A program made the position numbers and the translations under genes. From the NCBI GenBank assembly GCA_018364455.1, contig JAGZLW010000052.1, forward strand, positions 1 to 12,361: a stretch of DNA of 12,361 bases, read 5' to 3'. The notes beneath the pieces are model-generated. The model had not been told where the DNA came from. It worked only from the letters and a program-made list of their open reading frames with translations, and searched no databases. The DNA comes from Streptococcus mitis (GTDB lineage Bacteria > Bacillota > Bacilli > Lactobacillales > Streptococcaceae). This document shows, piece after piece, positions 1 through 5,654 of the stretch (positions within the stretch are counted from its first letter, which is position 1; every line of letters starts with the position of its first letter).

Positions 1-1
1 A

Positions 2-1597
2 GAATTTGACTCTGAAACACCATACTTCTATTCAACCTATGGTTGGGAAAACGAGTCTATCAAGTCTGATAAGGAATCTGTCCTAGTCCTAGGTTCTGGT
101 CCAATCCGTATTGGTCAAGGGGTAGAGTTTGACTACGCAACAGTTCACTCGGTTAAGGCTATTCAGGCGGCTGGCTATGAAGCCATCATCATGAATTCAA
201 ACCCAGAGACCGTTTCTACAGACTTCTCTGTATCAGATAAGCTTTACTTTGAGCCATTGACATTCGAAGATGTTATGAACGTCATTGACTTGGAGCAACC
301 AAAAGGTGTTATAGTTCAGTTCGGTGGTCAAACAGCCATCAACCTTGCGGAGCCATTGGCAAAAGCAGGTGTGACCATCCTTGGGACACAGGTTGCTGAC
401 CTAGACCGTGCCGAAGACCGTGACCTCTTCGAGCAAGCTCTAAAAGACTTGGACATTCCACAGCCACCAGGACAAACGGCTACCAATGAAGAAGAAGCAG
501 TGCTTGCAGCTCGCAAGATTGGCTTCCCAGTCTTAGTTCGCCCATCTTATGTTTTAGGTGGACGTGCTATGGAAATCGTAGAAAATGAAGAAGATCTTCG
601 TTCTTACATGCGTACAGCGGTTAAGGCTAGTCCTGACCATCCAGTCCTTGTTGACTCTTATATCGTTGGACAAGAGTGTGAAGTTGATGCTATTTCAGAC
701 GGAGAAAATGTTCTTATCCCTGGTATCATGGAGCACATCGAACGTGCCGGTGTCCACTCAGGTGACTCAATGGCCGTTTACCCACCACAAACCTTGTCGC
801 AAAAGGTGCAAGAAACCATCGCAGACTATACTAAACGTCTAGCAATCGGTCTTAACTGCCTTGGAATGATGAACATCCAGTTTGTTATCAAGGATGAAAA
901 AGTCTATGTTATTGAGGTTAATCCACGTGCCAGCCGTACGGTTCCATTCCTTTCTAAGGTGACCAATATTCCTATGGCTCAAGTGGCGACCAAGCTCATT
1001 CTTGGGCAAAACCTTGAAGAACTTGGCTACCAAGATGGGCTTTACCCTGAAAGCACGAGAGTGCATATCAAGGCACCTGTCTTCTCCTTTACCAAACTAG
1101 CTAAGGTAGACAGCTTGCTTGGTCCTGAAATGAAGTCAACAGGGGAAGTTATGGGTTCTGATACGACTTTGGAAAAAGCTCTCTATAAAGCCTTTGAAGC
1201 TTCTTACTTACACTTGCCAACTTTTGGTAACGTTGTATTTACCATCGCTGATGATGCCAAAGAAGAAGCCTTGGACTTGGCTCGTCGTTTCCAAAATATT
1301 GGCTATGGAATCCTCGCGACAGAAGGGACAGCAGCCTTCTTTGCCAGTCATGGATTGCAAGCCCAACCTGTTGGTAAGATTGGTGATGACGATAAGGATA
1401 TTCCAAGTTTTGTTCGTAAAGGAAGAATTCAAGCTATCATTAATACAGTAGGAACCAAACGAACTGCTGATGAAGATGGAGAGCAAATCCGTCGTTCAGC
1501 CATTGAACACGGAGTGCCCCTCTTCACAGCCCTAGATACAGCTAACGCCATGCTCAAAGTGTTGGAAAGCCGTAGTTTCGTTACAGAAGCAATCTAG
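2..1597 (+). CDS. carB: Carbamoyl-phosphate synthase large chain, C-terminal half (5' end outside window)
   Basis: The frame is open from base 2, so the gene enters from the left edge; the ATG at 191 is internal. CarB uses ammonia from the CarA glutaminase, bicarbonate and two ATP to make carbamoyl phosphate for pyrimidine and arginine synthesis in the cytoplasm. The 531 residues visible are about half of the usual ~1060. They begin just before the second ATP-grasp unit: VLGSGPIRIGQGVEFDY lies near fragment residues 28-44, followed by FGGQTAINLA, GFPVLVRPSYVLGGRAMEIV and the metal/ATP-binding segment EVNPRASRTVPF. The last ~130 residues form the MGS-like allosteric domain (GYGILATEGTA, then INTVGTKR and the final helix). 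No frameshift or missing motif is seen. A terminator follows within 25 bases, so carB is probably the last gene of its operon. The family assignment is secure; the upstream partners cannot be seen. Confidence 0.98.
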   Translation, partial: EFDSETPYFYSTYGWENESIKSDKESVLVLGSGPIRIGQGVEFDYATVHSVKAIQAAGYEAIIMNSNPETVSTDFSVSDKLYFEPLTFEDVMNVIDLEQPKGVIVQFGGQTAINLAEPLAKAGVTILGTQVADLDRAEDRDLFEQALKDLDIPQPPGQTATNEEEAVLAARKIGFPVLVRPSYVLGGRAMEIVENEEDLRSYMRTAVKASPDHPVLVDSYIVGQECEVDAISDGENVLIPGIMEHIERAGVHSGDSMAVYPPQTLSQKVQETIADYTKRLAIGLNCLGMMNIQFVIKDEKVYVIEVNPRASRTVPFLSKVTNIPMAQVATKLILGQNLEELGYQDGLYPESTRVHIKAPVFSFTKLAKVDSLLGPEMKSTGEVMGSDTTLEKALYKAFEASYLHLPTFGNVVFTIADDAKEEALDLARRFQNIGYGILATEGTAAFFASHGLQAQPVGKIGDDDKDIPSFVRKGRIQAIINTVGTKRTADEDGEQIRRSAIEHGVPLFTALDTANAMLKVLESRSFVTEAI

Positions 1598-1620
1598 TTT
1601 AGAAAAGTTTTTCACAGTTT

Positions 1621-1650
1621 AAAAGCCAGCGTCAGAAAACGCTGGCTTTT
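1621..1650 (+). terminator. Terminator after carB
   Basis: Perfect 12-bp arms (1621-1632 and 1639-1650) around a 6-nt loop, with a GC-rich core (gccagcg/cgctggc) and a short T run ending at 1650. The A-rich left arm means it could also work on the minus strand. It sits 23 bases after the carB stop and closes that transcript. Confidence 0.9.
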
Positions 1651-1820
1651 GCGATATTAGTGCAGGCTATTCAACTATCAGTTCTTCACTCAAGGATGAT
1701 GATGAATTGTGATACGATAAGAATAAATTGAGAATGGCTTATGATGTTAATCGTTCACCTTTTTTGTAATTCTAGTATATCAGAGTCAATATATATTTGC
1801 ATGCTACTCCTTTTGCAAAA

Positions 1821-1878
1821 ATGGCTATTTCAGGTTAAAAAAACGACATTTCAGATTTTCTGTTCCAGAAATAGCTAT
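1821..1878. repeat. Imperfect inverted repeat in ribF upstream region
   Basis: The 14-base arms 1821-1834 and 1865-1878 pair at 12 of 14 positions, one of the two mismatches being G-T. The right arm covers the -35 area of the ribF promoter. Inside, the heptamer atttcag occurs twice in direct orientation (1827-1833 and 1848-1854), spaced 21 bp, about two helical turns. The rest of the 248-bp spacer (1651-1820) is AT-rich, and I see no gene or RNA in it. The layout suits an operator or a small mobile-repeat relic. I recognise no named binding site, and the role is inference. Confidence 0.5.
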
Positions 1879-1883
1879 CGCTA

Positions 1884-1892
1884 TGATATAAT
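1884..1892 (+). promoter_or_regulatory. Extended -10 promoter of ribF
   Basis: TGaTATAAT is a perfect extended -10 element (hexamer 1887-1892). No good -35 is present; the best candidate is TTCCAG at 1863-1868. Transcription is expected to begin about 6-8 bases after the hexamer, at 1898-1900, which is the ribF ATG. No Shine-Dalgarno sequence precedes that ATG. Confidence 0.75.
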
Positions 1893-1898
1893 TATTTT

Positions 1899-2816
1899 AT
1901 GATTATTACTATTCCTATAAAAAACCAAAAAGATATTGGCACACCATCTGATTCAGTCGTTGTTCTCGGCTATTTTGATGGTATACACAAGGGGCATCAA
2001 GAATTATTTCGTGTTGCCAATAAGGCTGCGAGAAAGGACTTATTGCCTATCGTCGTTATGACCTTTAATGAATCTCCAAAGATCGCTTTAGAGCCTTATC
2101 ATCCTGATCTGTTTTTACATATTTTGAACCCTGCTGAACGTGAAAGAAAATTAAAACGAGAAGGCGTAGAAGAATTATATCTCCTTGATTTTAGTAGTCA
2201 ATTCGCTAGTCTCACGGCAGAAGAATTTTTTGCAACTTATATTAAGGCTATGAATGCTAAAATTATTGTTGCAGGTTTTGATTATACATTTGGTTCTGAC
2301 CAAAAAACGGCAGAGGACTTAAAGGATTACTTTGATGGAGAAGTCATTATCGTTCCACCTGTAGAAGATGAGAAAGGAAAGATTAGTTCAACTCGTATCC
2401 GTCAAGCTATTTTAGACGGAAATGTGAAAGAAGCAGGAGAACTTTTGGGGGCACCGCTTCCATCAAGAGGTATGGTGGTTCATGGCAATGCTCGTGGTCG
2501 TACGATTGGTTATCCAACAGCTAATTTGGTGCTTTTAGACCGTACTTATATGCCAGCAGATGGTGTTTATGTCGTTGATGTTGAGATTCAAAGACAGAAG
2601 TATCGTGCTATGGCTAGTGTCGGGAAAAATGTGACCTTTGATGGAGAAGAAGCACGTTTTGAAGTCAATATTTTTGATTTTAATCAAGATATTTATGGGG
2701 AAACAGTCATGGTTTATTGGCTTGATCACATTCGAGATATGACCAAATTTGACTCAGTTGACCAATTAGTGGATCAGTTAAAGGCTGATGAAGAAGTAGC
2801 TCGGAATTGGTCTTAA
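1899..2816 (+). CDS. ribF: Bifunctional riboflavin kinase / FAD synthetase (RibF)
   Basis: Converts riboflavin to FMN and then to FAD in the cytoplasm. The length, 305 aa, is normal for the family. The N-terminal adenylyltransferase domain has GYFDGIHKGHQ (residues 24-34, the HxGH nucleotide-binding signature), GFDYTFGS, and ISSTRIR near 162-168. The C-terminal kinase domain begins near residue 190 with GNARGRTIGYPTAN, including the PTAN ATP/Mg-binding motif. The ATG at 1899 leaves about 20 residues of first beta strand before the HxGH motif, as usual. There is no ribosome-binding site, and the promoter's -10 ends 7 bases upstream, so translation is probably leaderless. No FMN riboswitch is visible, so FMN control at this site is unlikely. 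The gene is monocistronic and converges on the yitT-family gene. Confidence 0.97.
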   Translation: MIITIPIKNQKDIGTPSDSVVVLGYFDGIHKGHQELFRVANKAARKDLLPIVVMTFNESPKIALEPYHPDLFLHILNPAERERKLKREGVEELYLLDFSSQFASLTAEEFFATYIKAMNAKIIVAGFDYTFGSDQKTAEDLKDYFDGEVIIVPPVEDEKGKISSTRIRQAILDGNVKEAGELLGAPLPSRGMVVHGNARGRTIGYPTANLVLLDRTYMPADGVYVVDVEIQRQKYRAMASVGKNVTFDGEEARFEVNIFDFNQDIYGETVMVYWLDHIRDMTKFDSVDQLVDQLKADEEVARNWS

Positions 2817-2831
2817 GAGTTTGAGTAATTA

Positions 2832-2905
2832 AAAAAGAGGTTGTCTGTAACCCAAAAGATAGATGAATAAGTCTAACTTTTGAGGTCACTACATTACCTC
2901 TTTTT
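2832..2905. terminator. Bidirectional terminator between ribF and yitT-family gene
   Basis: The outer arms aaaaagaggt (2832-2841) and acctcttttt (2896-2905) are perfect inverse complements. Inside the ~54-nt loop a second pairing exists, caaaag (2853-2858) with cttttg (2877-2882). Arms rich in A on the left and T on the right would give a U-tract on either strand, which fits two convergent genes. The long loop is unusual and may show that a repeat or hairpin has decayed here. Confidence 0.7.
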
Positions 2906-2906
2906 A

Positions 2907-3752
2907 TTATTTTTCAAAGGTGAATCCTTCTCCAAGGATTTCATGGGCTTCTGTAATGGTTATAAAGGCTTGAGGATCGATTCGATGAATCATTTCCTTC
3001 ATTTTCACAATCTCATTTCTACCGACAATACAGTAGATAATCTTCAAATCTTTTTGACTATAGTAGCCTTGACCAGAAATAAAAGTAACGCCTCTTCCTA
3101 AGTCATCATTAATCGCTTTAGCAAGTTGGTCAGGACGTTTTGTGATAATCATAAAGCCTTTACCAGCATAGCCTCCTTCGCCAATCAAATCAATGACACG
3201 AGAAACGATAAAATCAAATAAGAGCGTGTAGGAAACCAACCTCAAATCCTTGAAGATTAGGAGAATGAGCATGAGAATACAAAAATCTAAGATAAAGAGC
3301 AGTTTTCCCATTGATATATGAGTGTATTTATTGAGAATACGAGCTAGAATATCAGTTCCGCCAGTTGTACCTCCAGCATTAAAGATAATTCCAAGACCGA
3401 TTCCCAATAGAATTCCCGCTATAAGAGCTGTGATTAGTAAATCACCTTGAAGATCAATATGAAGGGGAATACGTTCAAAGAAGGCCAACCAGGCGGACAA
3501 GGCTAAGGTTCCTAGTAAACTAGAATAGAGGGAGTTTGCTCCAAAAATCTTCCAAGCTAGTATGAAAAGGGGAATGTTAATCAGCAGGTTCATGAGAGAA
3601 ACAGGGATTTTAAAAAGATAAAAAGTGATAAGGGTAATACCTGTTGCCCCTCCTTCAAAGAGATGATGAGGAACTACAAAATAAGTCAGACCAAAAGCAT
3701 AAACAGCAGCACCTAGTAAAATTGTAAAAATGGGATAAATTTTTTTAATCAT
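2907..3752 (-). CDS. YitT-family (DUF2179) multi-pass membrane protein
   Basis: A 281-aa protein of the YitT family, widespread in Firmicutes; its transported substrate, if any, is unknown. The N-terminal two thirds is hydrophobic, with about five or six membrane segments (roughly residues 8-27, 36-52, 54-70, 76-92, 106-125 and 152-168). The conserved family motif NAGGTTGGTDI is at 125-135 and the GEGGYAGKG linker at 191-199. The C-terminal soluble DUF2179 domain (about 218-276) contains RGVTFISGQGYYS, IVGRNE and IDPQAFITI. The start is supported by an AGAGG ribosome-binding site 6 bases upstream on the minus strand (3758-3762). It is divergent from the degV gene across a 140-bp control region. 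The family is clear; the function is not known. Confidence 0.93.
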   Translation of the reverse strand: MIKKIYPIFTILLGAAVYAFGLTYFVVPHHLFEGGATGITLITFYLFKIPVSLMNLLINIPLFILAWKIFGANSLYSSLLGTLALSAWLAFFERIPLHIDLQGDLLITALIAGILLGIGLGIIFNAGGTTGGTDILARILNKYTHISMGKLLFILDFCILMLILLIFKDLRLVSYTLLFDFIVSRVIDLIGEGGYAGKGFMIITKRPDQLAKAINDDLGRGVTFISGQGYYSQKDLKIIYCIVGRNEIVKMKEMIHRIDPQAFITITEAHEILGEGFTFEK

Positions 3753-3776
3753 AGGGACCTCTTTTCTTATAAGTAG

Positions 3777-3785
3777 ATTATATCA
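3777..3785 (-). promoter_or_regulatory. Extended -10 promoter of the yitT-family gene
   Basis: On the minus strand this reads TGaTATAAT, a perfect extended -10 (hexamer at 3782-3777). Transcription would start near 3770, giving a leader of about 18 nt that contains the AGAGG site. The -35 region falls inside the inverted repeat at 3782-3806. Confidence 0.75.
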
Positions 3786-3806
3786 AATTTTTACTGAAAA
3801 TTTGAT
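3782..3806. promoter_or_regulatory. Operator-like perfect inverted repeat between divergent promoters
   Basis: Arms atcaaatttt (3782-3791) and aaaatttgat (3797-3806) are perfect inverse complements around the 5-nt centre tactg. The repeat overlaps the -10/-35 area of the leftward yitT promoter and lies 30 bases upstream of the degV -10. Both genes read away from it, so it is not needed as a terminator. Its halves (ATCAAATT and AATTTGATT) resemble halves of the streptococcal FabT box, but in everted order, so a FabT assignment is only a suggestion. Confidence 0.55.
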
Positions 3807-3835
3807 TGACTCCATTAGGATTTTTAATCTTTTTT

Positions 3836-3844
3836 TGATATAAT
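3836..3844 (+). promoter_or_regulatory. Extended -10 promoter of degV/fakB-type gene
   Basis: TGaTATAAT (hexamer 3839-3844) is a perfect extended -10. The spot 17 bp upstream (taggat) is a poor -35. The start point would be near 3851, giving a ~42-nt leader. The leader can form a short stem between caatct (3860-3865) and agattg (3882-3887), close to the weak ribosome-binding site. Confidence 0.75.
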
Positions 3845-3892
3845 TAGAAGTAAGAAAACCAATCTGAATCCTAAAATAGAAAGATTGATACT

Positions 3893-4732
3893 ATGACAAA
3901 AATTAAGATTGTAACCGATTCATCTGTTACTATTGAACCAGAACTAGTAAAACAATTAGATATTACAATTGTTCCATTATCTGTAATGATTGATAATGTT
4001 GTTTATTCTGATGCGGATTTGAAAGAAGAAGGTAAATTTCTTCAGTTGATGCAAGCAAGTAAGAATCTTCCTAAGACAAGTCAACCGCCTGTAGGTGTCT
4101 TCGCTGAAGTTTTTGAAGACCTATGCAAAGATGGTAGCCAGATTCTTGCTATTCATATGTCCCATGCTCTTTCGGGGACTGTAGAAGCAGCACGCCAAGG
4201 TGCCAGCCTATCTACTGCCGACGTGACAGTTATCGATAGTTCATTTACTGACCAAGCCTTGAAATTCCAAGTTGTTGAGGCTGCGAAATTAGCACAAGAA
4301 GGCAAAGATATGGCGGAAATTTTATCTCACGTTGAAGAGGTAAAAAAACATACAGAGCTTTATATTGGTGTTTCAACTTTGGAAAATCTTGTCAAAGGTG
4401 GACGAATTGGCCGTGTAACTGGATTGTTGAGCTCACTTCTCAATATCCGTGTTGTCATGCAAATGAAAGACCATGAATTGCAGCCAATTGTTAAAGGTCG
4501 TGGAGCTAAAACCTTTAAAAAATGGTTAGATGAGTTGACAACATCTCTCTCTGAACGTTCTGTAGCAGAGATTGGAATTTCATATTCTGGTAATGCTGAC
4601 TGGGCAAAAGAGATGAAAGAAAGTTTACAAGCCTATGTTGAAAAACCAATTTCTGTTTTAGAAACCGGTTCTATTATTCAGACTCATACAGGCGAGAATG
4701 CATGGGCTATTTTGGTACGTTACCATTCCTAA
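3893..4732 (+). CDS. DegV family fatty-acid-binding protein (FakB type)
   Basis: A cytoplasmic 279-aa DegV-fold protein. Members called FakB hold a fatty acid while the kinase FakA phosphorylates it, feeding acyl-phosphate into phospholipid synthesis. The usual signatures are present: IVTDSS (residues 6-11), TSQPP (62-66), the acyl-carboxylate-binding loop LSGT (93-96), VSTLENLVKGGRIGR (160-174), and near the C-terminus QTHTGENAWAI. Length is normal. The ribosome-binding site is weak (agaaag at 3878-3883), but the motif spacing requires this start. It has its own promoter, and hup downstream has another, so it is probably monocistronic. Streptococci carry several FakB paralogues with different fatty-acid preference; which one this is cannot be read from sequence alone. 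Confidence 0.93.
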   Translation: MTKIKIVTDSSVTIEPELVKQLDITIVPLSVMIDNVVYSDADLKEEGKFLQLMQASKNLPKTSQPPVGVFAEVFEDLCKDGSQILAIHMSHALSGTVEAARQGASLSTADVTVIDSSFTDQALKFQVVEAAKLAQEGKDMAEILSHVEEVKKHTELYIGVSTLENLVKGGRIGRVTGLLSSLLNIRVVMQMKDHELQPIVKGRGAKTFKKWLDELTTSLSERSVAEIGISYSGNADWAKEMKESLQAYVEKPISVLETGSIIQTHTGENAWAILVRYHS

Positions 4733-4769
4733 AAAAATAAAGAAAATACGAATAAACAGCGTTTTTAAC

Positions 4770-4798
4770 TTGACCTATAAGGGATTTTAGGATATGAT
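4770..4798 (+). promoter_or_regulatory. Strong sigma-A promoter of hup
   Basis: TTGACC (4770-4775) and TATGAT (4793-4798) are separated by the optimal 17 bp. Transcription should begin near 4805, leaving a ~35-nt leader with a GGAGG ribosome-binding site at 4825-4829. It is the only promoter in the window with a near-consensus -35, in keeping with the high abundance of HU. Confidence 0.85.
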
Positions 4799-4839
4799 TA
4801 TATTTGTTAATTAGAAATTAAATTGGAGGAATCATTAAC

Positions 4840-5115
4840 ATGGCAAACAAACAAGATTTGATCGCTAAAGTAGCAGAAGCTACAGAATTGACTAAGAAAG
4901 ACTCAGCAGCAGCAGTTGAAGCTGTATTCGCAGCAGTAGCTGACTACCTTGCAGCTGGTGAAAAAGTTCAATTGATCGGTTTTGGTAACTTTGAAGTTCG
5001 TGAGCGTGCTGCACGTAAAGGTCGCAACCCACAAACTGGTAAAGAAATCACAATTGCAGCTTCTAAAGTTCCAGCATTCAAAGCTGGTAAAGCTCTTAAA
5101 GACGCTGTTAAATAA
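4840..5115 (+). CDS. hup: HU nucleoid-associated DNA-binding protein
   Basis: A 91-aa HU protein, which bends and compacts DNA as a dimer. The N-terminal helices (MANKQDLIAKVAEATELTKK) are followed by the beta-arm core: IGFGNFEVRERAARKGRNP, with R62-N63-P64 as the DNA-intercalating tip, then TGKEI and the C-terminal AFKAGKALKDAVK. Length and motifs match the single HU of streptococci. The ribosome-binding site is strong. Codons are strongly biased (gct/gca, gtt, aaa, cgt), as expected for an abundant protein, and differ from the neighbouring mutY. A terminator follows 10 bases after the stop, so hup is a unit of its own. The 3' ends of HU genes are reported integration sites for some streptococcal phages. 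Confidence 0.98.
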   Translation: MANKQDLIAKVAEATELTKKDSAAAVEAVFAAVADYLAAGEKVQLIGFGNFEVRERAARKGRNPQTGKEITIAASKVPAFKAGKALKDAVK

Positions 5116-5124
5116 TCAGCCTTT

Positions 5125-5171
5125 AAAAAGCCTATTGTATCAAGCTTTCTAGCTTGGTCAGTAGGCTTTTT
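5125..5171 (+). terminator. Terminator after hup
   Basis: Outer arms aaaaagccta (5125-5134) and taggcttttt (5162-5171) pair perfectly. An inner hairpin, caagct/agcttg (5141-5146 with 5151-5156), extends the stem. A T run ends the structure at 5172. The A-rich left arm would allow it to act on the minus strand too. Confidence 0.9.
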
Positions 5172-5172
5172 T

Positions 5173-5325
5173 GTGTATAGGGGGCAAAAAAGGGGCAAAA
5201 TACTATTTTTTCACTTGTTTTAGGATGATGTCAACCAGCATTTTCGTTATTTTCTAAGAGTGATGAGTTTTTATTGTTTATCCGTAGGATGATCGACTAT
5301 TTTAAATAATACTGTATTTCTAGCT
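5173..5325. other. Gene-free spacer between hup terminator and BOX element
   Basis: No open frame with a ribosome-binding site, no RNA gene and no promoter of note is seen here. The only structure is a tandem pair of ggggcaaaa (5181-5189 and 5192-5200), spaced 11 bp, next to the hup terminator. The G-run/A-run pattern is unlike the rest of the spacer. It could be the scar of an integrated element, but nothing else supports that. Confidence 0.5.
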
Positions 5326-5479
5326 TATACTCTTCTAAAATCTCTTCAAACCACGTCAGCTTCACCTTGGATTATATATGTGACTGACTTCGTCAGTCTT
5401 ATCTACAACCTCAAAGCAGTGCTTTGAGCAACCTGCGGCCAGCTTCCTAGTTTTCTCTTTGATTTTCATTGAGTATTAT
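5326..5479 (+). repeat. BOX element (boxA-boxB-boxC, one boxB copy)
   Basis: The ~154 bp agree with one boxA (59 bp), one boxB (45 bp) and one boxC (50 bp). boxA begins tatactctt and includes caaaccacgtcagcttcacc, the region targeted by the classical BOX fingerprinting primer. boxB holds two hairpins: gactgac/gtcagtc (5382-5388 with 5392-5398) and ctcaaagc/gctttgag (5410-5417 with 5421-5428). boxC ends in ttgattttcattgagtatt. The outer ends, atactc and gagtat, are inverted repeats. BOX elements are non-autonomous, structured repeats dispersed in S. pneumoniae and close relatives and can alter expression of adjacent genes. This one lies 175 bp upstream of mutY. Internal boundaries are approximate. 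Confidence 0.93.
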
Positions 5480-5619
5480 TTGTCTCAAAATCAAACCATG
5501 AAGATGGATAATCGCATTCTATGATATTTTATTGATTTTCAGTTGAAGTCATATTAAAAATATTTAAGTAGAAAGAAAAGTCATATACTGTCTATTGAAA
5601 ATATTATAAATCAGATAAA

Positions 5620-5648
5620 AAGACAGGTGAAACCTTCTGTGTTATACT
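5620..5648 (+). promoter_or_regulatory. Promoter of mutY
   Basis: -35 AAGACA (5620-5625, matching TTGACA at four positions), 17-bp spacer, and -10 TATACT (5643-5648) preceded by TGt, making an extended -10. The predicted start point, near 5654-5656, coincides with the mutY ATG. The stretch 5480-5619, between the BOX element and this promoter, is AT-rich and shows no gene. Confidence 0.75.
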
Positions 5649-5654
5649 AGAGAT

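Noticed and set aside
191..1597. carB starting at the ATG at 191
   Set aside because: The frame is open from base 2 and encodes conserved CarB sequence (VLGSGPIRIGQG) upstream of that ATG.
1651..1898. FMN riboswitch upstream of ribF
   Set aside because: No RFN-like conserved helices are visible, and the predicted transcript has no leader.
5326..5479. BOX hairpins as the terminator of hup or as a small RNA gene
   Set aside because: The hup terminator is already complete at 5125-5171, the BOX hairpins lack T-tracts, and the sequence matches the known dispersed BOX repeat.
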